In this document: piece by piece, positions 18,959 to 28,614 of the stretch
Layout of the letters: every line of letters begins with the position of its first letter
Numbering within the stretch: the first letter of the stretch is position 1
Assembly (NCBI RefSeq): GCF_001310955.1
Contig: NZ_BAZX01000015.1
Location: 1 to 64,000, forward strand
Length of the DNA: 64,000 nt
Direction: 5' to 3'
Source: Marinifilum fragile JCM 15579
GTDB taxonomy: Bacteria; Bacteroidota; Bacteroidia; Bacteroidales; Marinifilaceae
The notes under the pieces: model-generated
Seen by the model: the letters and a program-made list of their open reading frames with translations, nothing else
Databases searched by the model: none
Told to the model about the DNA's origin: nothing
Position numbers and translations under genes: made by a program

Positions 18959-19702
18959 ATGTGGTTTCAAACTGATCTTGGTTTGATAGGTAGAATTCTT
19001 TTGCAAGATCAATCTTATCATTCAACTCCTTCAATTTGCTTAGTGATTTCACCATATCTTCAGAGAGAATAATTTGTTCCAATTCAATAATAGTTGCTTT
19101 TGCCTCCAGCATTGAGAAATTGGCTAAAACTCCTTTTAACTTGTGAGCAGAATCTTTAGCTTTTTTATAATCTCCACTTTCTAAAGGAACCAGAATTTCT
19201 GATATTCTAGATTCTTTAATGCTGAAAATTTTTCAATAACCTCTTTAATAAAGGCTCTATTATTATCAACTCGGATAAAAAGCTCATTGAAATCGATAAT
19301 GGCAAGATCTTTGTCTGTCTTTTGGGGTTCGCGAGGTAAATCAATTAATTTAAGAATTAACGATTTTAGGTTCATTTCCTCGGGGAAATACAAAAGTTTA
19401 TTTACCTTACATATGTTATCCTCTTCTTCGGTTGAGGTTAAAACGAGTAATTTTAATGATTTTGAATCAGGGTAGTAAGTTTTTAAAGATTCTAAAGTTT
19501 GATTAACATCTAAGGCTGTTTTATCTCCAAATTTAAATTTAGAGATAATTAGCTTGTATTCATTTGAGAGAAGCAATTCGGTTAACTCCTTAAAAGAATC
19601 GCATTTAGAAAAATTAATTCCAGGTAGAGATTCAATACTTAAAGAATAAGTAAATCCAATCAGTAATATATTGGCTTTATGTTTCATATTTGTTGAATTC
19701 AA
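18957..19702 (-). pseudogene. Receiver-like plus HPt phosphotransfer protein, frameshifted
   Basis: The N-terminal 115 residues (KANILLIGFTYSLSIESL onward) look like a degenerate receiver-type alpha/beta domain without a clear phosphoacceptor pair. The C-terminal part is an HPt helical bundle with the phospho-histidine motif SAHKLKGVLANFSMLEA, in a different frame. The switch lies near 19219-19221. One extra A there would give EKFSAIKESRISEIL and a continuous protein of about 249 residues. The span of 746 nt is one base short of whole codons. It is divergent from the S41 protease gene. HPt proteins pass phosphate between receivers in multistep relays; no partner kinase is nearby. Confidence 0.8.
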
Positions 19703-19726
19703 TGCCCGTATTTCTTAAAAAGATTG

Positions 19727-19734
19727 TATCTTTC
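19727..19734 (+). promoter_or_regulatory. Possible -7 element for the S41 protease
   Basis: TATCTTTC differs from TAnnTTTG only in the last base and lies 59 nt before the chosen ATG. Weak evidence on its own. Confidence 0.35.
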
Positions 19735-19792
19735 GTCAAGTTCTGTAAAGTACAATCAATTTGCGCAAAATTTATTAAAAAGCATAATTTAT

Positions 19793-21406
19793 ATGAGTAG
19801 TTTGAAAAAATTTTTGAGGAATGGCTTTACACTTTTATTCTTAGGTGTTTTTGCAATTGGTGGAACGCTTAGTGCTCAATCGGTAAAACAACAGGCAATT
19901 AAATATCAAAATTTATTGGCTTTGGTGGATGCATTTTATGTTGATACTGTAAATGTTGAGAAGTTGACTGAAGATGCAATTATAAAAGTTCTGGCCGAGC
20001 TTGATCCTCACTCAATCTATATCAGCAAGGATGAGATTAAAGAGATGAATGAAGCCTTGCAAGGAAGTTTTAGTGGAATTGGAATTCAATTTAACTTGTT
20101 GCGTGATACTTTAATGGTGGTAGCCACAATTCCGGGGGGACCATCTGAAAAAGTTGGACTTCGTGCCGGCGATAGAATTCTGGAGATTGACAACGAAAAT
20201 GTTGCAGCGATTGGTATGAAAAATACCGATGTGCATAAGCGTTTGCGAGGTGAAAAGGGAACCATTGTAAACTTGAAGGTAAAGAGAAAGAAAGAAAAGG
20301 AATTGTTAGAGTTTGTAATTACTCGCGATAAAATTCCAATTCATAGTTTGGATGCTGCATATATGATTAACAAGCAAATTGGTTACATGAAGTTAAATCG
20401 ATTTGCCCTTACAACTTCCGATGAGTTTTTAGAGGCTTTAACCAAGTTAAAAGCTCAAAAAATGAAAGATCTGATTCTCGATTTGCGAGGCAATGGAGGA
20501 GGATTTATGACTGCTGCCATTGAAATGGTTGATCAATTTATGGATGCAGAAAAACTGATTGTATATACCAAAGGTTTATCAACTCCTAGAAGAGAAAACA
20601 TTTCTACTGAGAAAGGAATTTTTAAAGATGGAAGAATTGTAATTCTTTTGGATGAAGGATCAGCTTCAGCTTCTGAAATTGTTTCTGGTGCAGTTCAAGA
20701 TTGGGATAGAGGTGTGATTATTGGTCGTAGAACATTTGGAAAAGGATTGGTTCAAAGACAATTTCCACTTTCTGATGGTTCTATGATTCGATTAACTACT
20801 GCGCACTATTATACTCCTACGGGAAGATGTATTCAAAAACCGTATGAAAATGGTTTAGAAGATTATCACTTGGATATTTTGAACCGTTACAAATCTGGAG
20901 AAATGATTAATGCTGATAGTATTCATTTTCCTGATTCTTTAAAGTACAGTACTTTGGTGAAGAAAAGAACTGTATATGGAGGCGGTGGAATTATGCCTGA
21001 TATTTTTATTCCTATCGATACAACTGCAAACTATAAATATTTCAACTTATTGGTTCGCAAAAATGTGATTTATCCATATGTGGTGAACTATATGGATAAA
21101 AATCTGGAATCATTAAGAAAGAAGTATCCAAAATTCGACTCATTCTCGAAGAATTTCGAAGTAAGCGATGAAATGATGGCAGAAATTGTTGCTTTGGGAG
21201 AAAAAGAAGGGATTGAAAAGAATGAGGAGGATTATAATGCAGTAGTGGACGATATAAAATTGCATGTAAAAGCATTGCTGGCAAGAGATTTATGGGAAAG
21301 TACAGAGTATTATAAAATCGTGAATAGTGAGAACGAATTTGTACAAAAAGCCATAGAGGTGCTCATAAATCCTAAATTATACGATACTGAATTAATTAGT
21401 GATTAA
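19793..21406 (+). CDS. C-terminal processing protease (S41 family)
   Basis: A 537-residue envelope protease. I chose the ATG at 19793 because it gives a signal peptide (MSSLKKFLRNGFTLLFLGVFAIGGTLSAQS). A PDZ domain (SGIGIQFNLLRDTLMVVATIPGGPSEKVGLRAGDRIL) precedes the S41 catalytic core. The nucleophilic serine is in LLDEGSASASEIVSGA and the general-base lysine in RRTFGKGLVQRQFPL. The C-terminal extension of about 130 residues is longer than in E. coli Prc-type minimal cores but usual in this phylum. The role is periplasmic processing or degradation of proteins by their C-termini. Confidence 0.93.
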   Translation: MSSLKKFLRNGFTLLFLGVFAIGGTLSAQSVKQQAIKYQNLLALVDAFYVDTVNVEKLTEDAIIKVLAELDPHSIYISKDEIKEMNEALQGSFSGIGIQFNLLRDTLMVVATIPGGPSEKVGLRAGDRILEIDNENVAAIGMKNTDVHKRLRGEKGTIVNLKVKRKKEKELLEFVITRDKIPIHSLDAAYMINKQIGYMKLNRFALTTSDEFLEALTKLKAQKMKDLILDLRGNGGGFMTAAIEMVDQFMDAEKLIVYTKGLSTPRRENISTEKGIFKDGRIVILLDEGSASASEIVSGAVQDWDRGVIIGRRTFGKGLVQRQFPLSDGSMIRLTTAHYYTPTGRCIQKPYENGLEDYHLDILNRYKSGEMINADSIHFPDSLKYSTLVKKRTVYGGGGIMPDIFIPIDTTANYKYFNLLVRKNVIYPYVVNYMDKNLESLRKKYPKFDSFSKNFEVSDEMMAEIVALGEKEGIEKNEEDYNAVVDDIKLHVKALLARDLWESTEYYKIVNSENEFVQKAIEVLINPKLYDTELISD

Positions 21407-21418
21407 TTGCTGATTATG

Positions 21419-21450
21419 AGCCGAAAGCATCGCTTTCGGCTTTTTTTTTG
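21419..21450 (+). terminator. Intrinsic terminator after the S41 protease
   Basis: AGCCGAAAGC and GCTTTCGGCT form a perfect 10-bp stem with a 3-nt loop (21419-21441), followed by nine T. Confidence 0.95.
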
Positions 21451-21490
21451 AATATCTGATTAAAAGCCTATGTTTTTAGGTGTTAAAGAT

Positions 21491-21498
21491 TAATTTTG
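21491..21498 (+). promoter_or_regulatory. Promoter -7 element upstream of the THUMP methyltransferase
   Basis: TAATTTTG matches TAnnTTTG. The implied leader to the ATG at 21600 is about 95 nt, longer than most here, and no distinct structure is seen in it. Confidence 0.5.
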
Positions 21499-21599
21499 TA
21501 GCCGAAATTCGAATCAAAGGCAAGTACTTTAAAATTTGTTAAGAAAAGACGTTTTCGTTGATTTGATAATTGAAATAGTTTAGATGTAGATTAAAAAAG

Positions 21600-22772
21600 A
21601 TGGTTGTGAAAACAGACTCGGGTAAATTCAGATTAATTGCAAAAACCTTTCATGGTTTAGAGGAAGTATTGTCTAATGAATTAGAGCAATTAGGCGCAGA
21701 GGAGATTAGAATTTTAAAACGTGCAGTGAGCTTTGTGGGTGATAAAACTTTGCTATATAAAGCAAACTTGCATTTAAGAACAGCCACCCGAGTGATAATA
21801 CCAATTCACAAATTTACAGCTCACGATACTGACGAGTTGTATAAAGGAATTCAGGAAATTGACTGGAGTGAGTACATCGGTAATAAAGATACTATCGCGA
21901 TTGATAGTACAATTAGTTCGGAAGACTTTAAACACTCAAAATTTGTTACTTACCGTGTAAAAGATGCTATTGTAGATCAATTCTTTTATGCAACAGGCGA
22001 TCGTCCTTCAGTAAGAATGATGAATCCTACTTTGCGTATTAACATTCATATCGATAGAAATACCTGTACAGTTTCGCTAGATAGTTCTGGAGAATCGCTA
22101 CACAAAAGAGGATATCGCGTTGGGGAAACTGCAGCTCCACTAAATGAAGTGTTGGCAGCAGGTTTAATTTTACTTTCTGGTTGGGATAAGAAATCTAATT
22201 TCATTGACCCAATGTGCGGATCAGGAACCATTTTGATAGAGGCTGCATTAATCGCTTACAATATTCCTCCTGGATTGTATCGTAAAGAGTTTGGATTCCA
22301 AAAATGGAAGGATTTTGATGAGGATTTGTGGGACGATATATACAATGAAGAAACTGAGGTTGATTACGAAGGAAAAATTATTGGAGCTGATATCTCTGAT
22401 AAAGCAATGGAAATTGCAGAAGAGAATATCCGTAATGCAGGCCTAAGAAGAAAAATTAGATTGAATGTAACTCCATTCCAACAGTTTATTCCTCCGGTAG
22501 AAAAAGGACTTTTGATTACCAACCCACCTTATGGAGAACGTTTAAAACCTAAAGATTTAGAAGGATTGTATGCTATGATTGGGGAAAGATTAAAGCACAA
22601 TTTTTCTGGTTATGATGCTTGGATTTTAAGCTATGGTAAAGAGTGTTTTGATAGTGTTGGATTACGACCATCAAGAAAAATAACTCTTTATAATGGTGCA
22701 TTGGAATGTAAGTTCCAAAAATACACCATGTTCGATGGTAAAAAGAAAGATAATTATAAGAAAGATAAATAA
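21600..22772 (+). CDS. THUMP-domain RNA methyltransferase (RlmL-N/YpsC-like)
   Basis: A 390-residue SAM-dependent N2-guanine RNA methyltransferase. The N-terminal ferredoxin-like and THUMP region (to about residue 160) includes the typical RVKDAIVDQFFYATGDRPSV. The catalytic domain has the SAM motif FIDPMCGSGTILIEAALIA and the amino-methyltransferase motif LITNPPYGERL. It corresponds to the N-terminal half of E. coli RlmL, which modifies G2445 of 23S rRNA. The exact target in this organism is inferred. A lysine-rich tail ends the protein. Confidence 0.93.
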   Translation: MVVKTDSGKFRLIAKTFHGLEEVLSNELEQLGAEEIRILKRAVSFVGDKTLLYKANLHLRTATRVIIPIHKFTAHDTDELYKGIQEIDWSEYIGNKDTIAIDSTISSEDFKHSKFVTYRVKDAIVDQFFYATGDRPSVRMMNPTLRINIHIDRNTCTVSLDSSGESLHKRGYRVGETAAPLNEVLAAGLILLSGWDKKSNFIDPMCGSGTILIEAALIAYNIPPGLYRKEFGFQKWKDFDEDLWDDIYNEETEVDYEGKIIGADISDKAMEIAEENIRNAGLRRKIRLNVTPFQQFIPPVEKGLLITNPPYGERLKPKDLEGLYAMIGERLKHNFSGYDAWILSYGKECFDSVGLRPSRKITLYNGALECKFQKYTMFDGKKKDNYKKDK

Positions 22773-22803
22773 GAGCTGAATAGGAAATTTGATCAGGCTT
22801 AAC

Positions 22804-22833
22804 TTTTAACTCTGAGATAATTTGCTAATTTTG
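22804..22833 (+). promoter_or_regulatory. Promoter of siaB-siaC
   Basis: TAATTTTG (22826-22833) matches TAnnTTTG, with TTTT (22804-22807) about 18 nt upstream as a weak -33 box. It would start transcription roughly 20 nt before the siaB ATG. Confidence 0.6.
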
Positions 22834-22861
22834 TTATTGAGTAACCCTAATCCTAATATAT

Positions 22862-23401
22862 ATGAATTTTGACCTTGACCAATGGTATGAAGAAAAAATA
22901 GATGAAGATGCTATTTTTGATTACAAAGGCAGAATTGATGATGAGGATGTTACTCGAATTCTTAATTCAATTGAGAGGATTCTTAAGGCAAAGGACGAGT
23001 CTCCTAAAATGTTCAAGAAAATTTTTAATGTTTTAATAGAGTTGGTGCAGAATCTTCATCATCATGGAGAAGTACCATCCGATTTAAATGTAGATTACAA
23101 CAAATTTGGAGTACTTATTTTAAGAGATGAAGGAATGCAGTACCGCATTAGTATTGGTAACTTTATAAAAATTGAAGGGCTAAAACTAATTCGTGATAGA
23201 ATTGACCAGATTAATACTTTGTCTTTAGAGGAAACCCGAAATTTGTATAGAATTATATTAAATAATGAGCAATTCTCCGAAAAAGGAGGAGGTGGTTTAG
23301 GAATGGTAGAAATCGCCCGGAAAAGTGGCAATAATATGGAATATCAATTTATTGATTATAATGCGGACTATTTATTCCTTTCTATTGATGTTGTAATATA
23401 A
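22862..23401 (+). CDS. siaB: SiaB family protein kinase
   Basis: A 179-residue GHKL-type protein of the SiaB (DUF6272) family. The N-box-like stretch KIFNVLIELVQNLHHHGE and the glycine-rich loop SEKGGGGLGMVEIARKSG are what this family keeps of the histidine-kinase-type ATPase fold. In Pseudomonas, SiaB phosphorylates SiaC, and the PP2C phosphatase SiaA reverses this, controlling a diguanylate cyclase and aggregation. The siaC gene follows after 19 nt. No diguanylate cyclase gene lies in this window. Confidence 0.88.
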   Translation: MNFDLDQWYEEKIDEDAIFDYKGRIDDEDVTRILNSIERILKAKDESPKMFKKIFNVLIELVQNLHHHGEVPSDLNVDYNKFGVLILRDEGMQYRISIGNFIKIEGLKLIRDRIDQINTLSLEETRNLYRIILNNEQFSEKGGGGLGMVEIARKSGNNMEYQFIDYNADYLFLSIDVVI

Positions 23402-23420
23402 AACTTAAAGTATAACTTCC

Positions 23421-23801
23421 ATGAATTCACTAGTTTTAGAAGGTAGCCCAAAAACTCCAAGTATTAATTTTGATGGAGAAAAAGGAGCTTTTTTAATTGA
23501 AGGTCGTTCAATACCAGAAAACTCGCTTGATTTTTACAAGCCTGTTATGGAGTGGCTGGATTCGTATGTGAAAGAGCCAAAGGAAGAAACTAAAGTTTCT
23601 ATTAGATTAGAGTATTTTAACACCAGTTCGTCGAAATGTATTTTGGACGTATTTAAGAAATTGGAAACCATTTTTAAAAGAGGAAATAAAGTGATCATCA
23701 ACTGGCATTACGAAATGGATGATGAGGACATGTTGGAAGCTGGTGAAGACTATCAATCTATTGTAAAGATTCCTTTCAATATGATTGAGGATGATGAATA
23801 A
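23421..23801 (+). CDS. siaC: SiaC family regulatory phosphoprotein (DUF1987)
   Basis: A 126-residue protein of the SiaC family. The conserved segment IRLEYFNTSSSKCILDVFKKL contains the phosphorylatable threonine/serine cluster. An acidic C-terminus (MDDEDMLEAGEDYQSIVKIPF) is also typical. It should be the substrate of the neighbouring SiaB. The receiver-PP2C protein at 3.7 kb has the right domain to be the phosphatase, but only distance-independent inference supports that. It ends an evident two-gene operon. Confidence 0.9.
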   Translation: MNSLVLEGSPKTPSINFDGEKGAFLIEGRSIPENSLDFYKPVMEWLDSYVKEPKEETKVSIRLEYFNTSSSKCILDVFKKLETIFKRGNKVIINWHYEMDDEDMLEAGEDYQSIVKIPFNMIEDDE

Positions 23802-23827
23802 ATCGTAGTTCAATTAGATAATAAAAA

Positions 23828-23857
23828 ACTGCAATCTGTTAGGTTGCAGTTTTTTTA
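23828..23857. terminator. Bidirectional terminator, siaC / ABC transporter
   Basis: ACTGCAA (23828-23834) and TTGCAGT (23844-23850) pair, with an A-run on the left and a T-run on the right. It lies between two convergent genes and probably serves both. Confidence 0.88.
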
Positions 23858-23874
23858 TTATCCAATTCAAGTAA

Positions 23875-26800
23875 TTATGAATTGTAATTCCTTTTCCTAA
23901 TTTTTTGTTCGAATATACCCAAAGCTTTTTTAAGCAGGCCAAAATACAATACAATGTATAGGCAAATGCTCGAGCACCAAATAACCACAATATTCACCCA
24001 ATAAGTGTCATAGTATTTACCAAACAGGCACTTTTGGGGAGCATAAAAATGTGCTTTTAGGAATTTGCATTCGGGATCTCGATAAATTGGATCAATCTTT
24101 TGATACAATCGATCCTTGTACTCTATAATTCGTTCAATATCATTGCTGTTACGTACAAATTCAGTTAACCTTTCATTTGAGTATTCCTTTTTCATGTTAA
24201 CAAACTCCTGCTTGTTGTCGTATTGTTTCTGTATTTCAACCAAATGTTCATCCTTTTTTCGGTTCGAGATATTATACAGATTAATGTAGTAGCGATTCAG
24301 TTTATCAAAATAGGTACGTAGATTTTTAATCGTTAAATCATCTAATTTTATAGGAGACAGGTAGTCCATTCTTTCAAAATGAAAGGCCAATTTATTCAAA
24401 TCTTCCAGCGATAGTTCATTTCTCAATAAAACTAAATTAGATTCTAATTTTTTGAGCTTATCAGGTTGATTTAAATACCTTTCACTTTCGTTTAATTTGT
24501 TTTTAAGGATAGGAAGCCAATAATTTTTACGATAATCGGCTTTACTCATTAATTTTTCGTAGACGTAGAAGTTTGCATTGAATTTATTATCCTTAAACTG
24601 TTTTACAGCTAATGCTTCGTAAGCCCATCGGGCCGTAATTATTTCTCCATACCAAGGAATAGAATTTGGAGCAGAAATATTAGGATTTAATTTGTCAAAT
24701 TTTACAATTATACCACTAAGTATCAGCTGAGGAATCAGAATAAAAGGGATTAAAATATAGATTGTAATCACAGTTTTAAAGCTATCAGATATAATTAATC
24801 CAAGCATATTGGCAAAACACCAGGCGCTGAATAAGGCAAGCCAGTATTCAAAAAACATCCCTTTGATTTCCAGTATGGAATTGCCTATAATGGTGAATAG
24901 GAATGCCTGAAAAGCTGAAATTGTAAATAGAATAACAATTTTCGATATCAAATATCCAGATTTACTAAGGTTTAAAAAACGTTCTCTTTTCAGTATTTTT
25001 CTATCCTTTATAATTTCTTCTGCACTTAATGTTAATCCAATAAATAGGGCTACAATAACTGCCATGAACAGATAAACTGGCATATTGCTATTGTTGCTAA
25101 ATGTGTAACCAAGCTCATTTCCAGCATCTATATTATAATATTTTATAATGTACGATAGAATTAATGCCAATAGGGGCGTTTCGAACAGGTTGATGAACAA
25201 ATACTGTCGATTAGCGAATTTTGAAATGACATCTCGATTGGTAAATACCCAAAATTGTTTCAGTGCTGAAGGTATTTTAAAGCTAACAGGCGGCAATTCT
25301 TTTGTGTCCTCAATGTCCTTGCCATTTTTGTTATGATCTTTAAATCTTTGATACCATTGAATAGGAGAAACTTTCCTTACTTGTGTAGGATTGCCATATT
25401 CATCGAGAACTTCCGATTCAACAATATTAAATATCTGATCTGCATCAACATTACCACAAAAATTACATTCACTCTCGGTATGATTTGCTCTTAAAGTTTG
25501 TGATTTAAAATAGGTAATGGCATCTAAAGGATTTCCATTAAAAATAAGGTATCCGCCAGTATCTAAAATCAATAAGCGATCGAACATTTTAAAAATATCC
25601 GAAGCTGGTTGATGAATTACAACAAAAATTAATTTGCCTTTTAAAGCCAGATTTTTCAGCAAATCCATAATTTTGGCTGAATCTCGTGATGATAATCCGG
25701 ATGTTGGTTCATCAAGAAATAAAACCGATGGCTCGCGTATCAATTCCAGTGCAATATTCAATCTTTTGCGTTGTCCGCCACTAATTTTTTTATCTAAAGG
25801 ATTTCCTACTTTCAGATTACGAGCCTCGTATAATCCCAAATCTTTTAAAAGCTTTAAAACCAGTCTGATTAATTGAAAACTACTGTGTTTGTCGAAGCAA
25901 AGTTTAGCATTATAATATAGATTTTCAAAAACGGTTAGCGATTCAATAAGCAAATCATCCTGCGATACATGCCCAATTACACCTTCAAGTTTCGATTTAT
26001 CAGAAGTAATATCATAACCGTTAATTACAACATTTCCTTTGCTAGGCTCAGCAGATCCATTTAAAACGTTTAATAAAGTGGTTTTACCTGCACCACTGGA
26101 TCCAATGATTCCAACCATTCTACCAGACTCTTCCTTGAACGAAAGGTCATGTACACCAATGTTATCCTCTTTAAATCGATATTCGATATTTTGAGCTTCA
26201 AAAACAACTCTTTTCTGCTTATCATCTCGATAAAATGTACCTACAATATCGCTAAAGTATATGGGATCAATTTTAGGATTACGGATGGATGAACCTTGAC
26301 TTAAAACATGAACTCGTTCTGGATTTAACGATTGTCCGTTCATGAATAATTCATCGATTCCTTTGAATCGCATCACAAACATATCTACAGTTTGCAATCT
26401 AAGAATCTTAATTTTACCAATTAGTCCAGGCGAGTAGTAATATTCACCAATTTCATGATCTGATTCAGAGTTACTTATCGTGAGTAATCTGCTGGATGGT
26501 TTAATTTCAGAAAAATCATTAAGAACAAAGTTTCGAAGTCTCTCATAACCTTCTTTAGCCAGATTAAAAGTATCAGCTACAGTTTCGACAAAGGCAAACT
26601 CTTGTTCACTAATTTCATCTTCCGAATTTAAAAATTCAAGAAGTTGGATGAGAACAACAACCTTTTGTCTGATAATAAGTTCTTCGTTAATTTCAGTACA
26701 AATTCGTAAAACCCGAACCGAGCTTGCCGAAGTATATTTTTTTATTTTTGATTTTCTGGTTGTTCTTCTTTGGTTCTCTTCGTAGTGCTGATCGTAAAGA

Positions 26801-26970
26801 ACTAGGTACTCTTCTGCGGTTTCCTGATCAAGATGTTGCTTCAAATATTTAGATACCATTCTACGCCTCTCAATTGCAGAACTTTGTGGGTGTGCAATGA
26901 TAGCAAAGAGTTGCATTAAAGCTTTTAGTATTCGTTCACTCATGGAATGGCAGGGTTTGTTGGTGGTCAA
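23875..26970 (-). CDS. ABCG-like ABC transporter with N-terminal helical and FHA-like domains
   Basis: A 1031-residue half-transporter. The first 170 residues are helical, perhaps TerB-like. They are followed by a beta-rich FHA-like segment (about 180-265), then an ATPase with Walker A GIIGSSGAGKTTLLNVL, signature ISGGQRKRLNIALEL, Walker B SVLFLDEPTSGLSSRDS and the switch histidine VVIHQP. After residue 560 come the ABC-2 type membrane segments. A long charged extracytoplasmic helical insert (about 790-960) lies before the last transmembrane helix. A full-length paralogue lies at 50.0-53.1 kb with the same architecture. The substrate is unknown. Downstream of two small genes on the same strand. 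Confidence 0.87.
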   Translation of the reverse strand: MTTNKPCHSMSERILKALMQLFAIIAHPQSSAIERRRMVSKYLKQHLDQETAEEYLVLYDQHYEENQRRTTRKSKIKKYTSASSVRVLRICTEINEELIIRQKVVVLIQLLEFLNSEDEISEQEFAFVETVADTFNLAKEGYERLRNFVLNDFSEIKPSSRLLTISNSESDHEIGEYYYSPGLIGKIKILRLQTVDMFVMRFKGIDELFMNGQSLNPERVHVLSQGSSIRNPKIDPIYFSDIVGTFYRDDKQKRVVFEAQNIEYRFKEDNIGVHDLSFKEESGRMVGIIGSSGAGKTTLLNVLNGSAEPSKGNVVINGYDITSDKSKLEGVIGHVSQDDLLIESLTVFENLYYNAKLCFDKHSSFQLIRLVLKLLKDLGLYEARNLKVGNPLDKKISGGQRKRLNIALELIREPSVLFLDEPTSGLSSRDSAKIMDLLKNLALKGKLIFVVIHQPASDIFKMFDRLLILDTGGYLIFNGNPLDAITYFKSQTLRANHTESECNFCGNVDADQIFNIVESEVLDEYGNPTQVRKVSPIQWYQRFKDHNKNGKDIEDTKELPPVSFKIPSALKQFWVFTNRDVISKFANRQYLFINLFETPLLALILSYIIKYYNIDAGNELGYTFSNNSNMPVYLFMAVIVALFIGLTLSAEEIIKDRKILKRERFLNLSKSGYLISKIVILFTISAFQAFLFTIIGNSILEIKGMFFEYWLALFSAWCFANMLGLIISDSFKTVITIYILIPFILIPQLILSGIIVKFDKLNPNISAPNSIPWYGEIITARWAYEALAVKQFKDNKFNANFYVYEKLMSKADYRKNYWLPILKNKLNESERYLNQPDKLKKLESNLVLLRNELSLEDLNKLAFHFERMDYLSPIKLDDLTIKNLRTYFDKLNRYYINLYNISNRKKDEHLVEIQKQYDNKQEFVNMKKEYSNERLTEFVRNSNDIERIIEYKDRLYQKIDPIYRDPECKFLKAHFYAPQKCLFGKYYDTYWVNIVVIWCSSICLYIVLYFGLLKKALGIFEQKIRKRNYNS

Positions 26971-26994
26971 CCTTATTAAGAGTAGTTACTTTTA

Positions 26995-27414
26995 CTATTG
27001 TTTGAATCCAATTAACATTAATACGAAACCTGAACTTACATTCTTTTGGTTCAATTTGGCTTCGATTGTACAATTCATTGAGTTTTCGAATTTAAAATCC
27101 CAGTAAGGAGAATTTTTATGATCTCGATTGGTAAAAATTAGATGATTTTCCTGATCGTAAAGTGAGAAAATTACATTGCCTTCATCTTTGCCTGTAGCAC
27201 CAACAATTCGGTAATGATTGCCCGCATAAAATGTAGTATGAAATTCGGCAACTTCACCACCTGATAACAAAGCTTTGTATTGTTGACCATCCGAAATAAA
27301 TTCAGTTCCAAGGTACTTGGTACAATTCTTATGAGTAACATCAGATTGTGCTTTTGCACTTAGTGAAAGAATTGATAATAAGGAAAATAGTATAATGGTA
27401 TATTTAAGTCTCAT
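26995..27414 (-). CDS. Small secreted protein of unknown function
   Basis: A 139-residue protein from the ATG at 27414. MRLKYTIILFSLLSILSLSAKAQ is a signal peptide with an A-x-A cleavage site. The mature part is beta-rich with the paired motifs FHTTFYAGNHYRIVGATGKDEGNVIFSLYDQ and NSMNCTIEAKLNQKNVSSGFVLMLIGFKQ. I recognise the pattern from unnamed Bacteroidota periplasmic proteins but no function. It is flanked by the ABC transporter (24 nt after) and a periplasmic helical protein (19 nt before), so it probably belongs to the same export or envelope operon. Confidence 0.65.
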   Translation of the reverse strand: MRLKYTIILFSLLSILSLSAKAQSDVTHKNCTKYLGTEFISDGQQYKALLSGGEVAEFHTTFYAGNHYRIVGATGKDEGNVIFSLYDQENHLIFTNRDHKNSPYWDFKFENSMNCTIEAKLNQKNVSSGFVLMLIGFKQ

Positions 27415-27433
27415 AGTTAAAGATATTTTCAGT

Positions 27434-28366
27434 TTACTTAATAATGTGCTCACGGATTATAGAAACTTTTTCTGTGATTTTAGCAAATTGTTTCTTTTTC
27501 ATGATCAATTCAGATTTGCTTTTCACAATGGTAAGTTTTTTATGCGAATCGGTAATTGGAGCTACATATTTGTATTGCTCTTCAATTTCATCAAATGTAT
27601 AGGCAAGGTCAATAAGTTTATCTACCAAGAAATAATAATCCTTCGATTCGTTGGAGTAAGGAACAAGCAATTTAATAAGGTTTTCAAGCGGACGCTTCTG
27701 TTCTGAAATACGATCCATTAATTCCTTACTTGGTTTCTCCTTAATTTGCTGAGTTAACAAATAAACAGATTCAATCCATCCGCCTGCTAAGATTAGTGCA
27801 CCAGTATTTTCGCGCTGATTTACTTTTAAGTAGTCATCTATTTTGCGATAAGTATTACTAACAATTACCAAAAGTGAATCCCTGTTTTCGATATTGTTTT
27901 CAATTCTTTCCACAGTTGGTTTATCCATGGCATTGTACAAACCAATATCTTGCGATAAAATTTTAAGAACTGCAAAATAACTTGCAGCATCCTGAGTTTG
28001 CTTGTAAATATTGATATAGCCTAAATCGGAACCATAAACACCAAAGTTGATTGCTTTGCTAAAATTATCAACGTAATCGCCTGATTTTTTAGTCGAATTC
28101 AGCAAGTCTTTGTTGTATGAAATTCCAGATTTTTCAAGCAATAACGAAATCTGATATGGAGATGGTAAACTAAACAAGATGTTGTTGTACTTAAAAATAT
28201 TTCCTGTTTTTTCAGCATCAGCCATGATTTCAGCTTCTGTTTCCTGTTCGATAACTGCTTCTTTGTTTGTATTTTCAAAAGGCTGTAGTATTAAAAAAGT
28301 TGCAATTGCAGCAATTGCTATTAAAAATAGAAATTTAATACTGTTTGGGATTCTTTTCTTTGGCAT
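27434..28366 (-). CDS. Membrane-anchored helical protein of unknown function
   Basis: A 310-residue protein with an N-terminal hydrophobic segment (FLFLIAIAAIATFLIL, residues 12-27) and no cleavage signal. The remainder is mostly helical, with a cluster of glutamates after the anchor and segments such as YFAVLKILSQDIGLYNAM and LILAGGWIESVYLLTQQI. It looks like a conserved Bacteroidota protein of unknown function. It is the first gene of the minus-strand operon with the small secreted protein and the ABCG-like transporter, and may be an accessory to it. Confidence 0.62.
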   Translation of the reverse strand: MPKKRIPNSIKFLFLIAIAAIATFLILQPFENTNKEAVIEQETEAEIMADAEKTGNIFKYNNILFSLPSPYQISLLLEKSGISYNKDLLNSTKKSGDYVDNFSKAINFGVYGSDLGYINIYKQTQDAASYFAVLKILSQDIGLYNAMDKPTVERIENNIENRDSLLVIVSNTYRKIDDYLKVNQRENTGALILAGGWIESVYLLTQQIKEKPSKELMDRISEQKRPLENLIKLLVPYSNESKDYYFLVDKLIDLAYTFDEIEEQYKYVAPITDSHKKLTIVKSKSELIMKKKQFAKITEKVSIIREHIIK

Positions 28367-28614
28367 TTCTTTTTTCTTTAACTAGTTGAACCAATTAAGA
28401 AGAAAAAACACGATTTACATAGCTGTTTTCGAACGGGTTGAAAACGATTAGTAATTTATTCGAGTAGTTTTTTCAACTTGATTTTGACAAATATCAAATC
28501 AATTGGTAGTCGTCCTGATTAATTTATTCTAACATTATTACTGTATTTATACTAAAAAGGATACATTTGAATGCAAAAAAAAATAAAAAGATATTTAACA
28601 ACAAACTAAACAAG

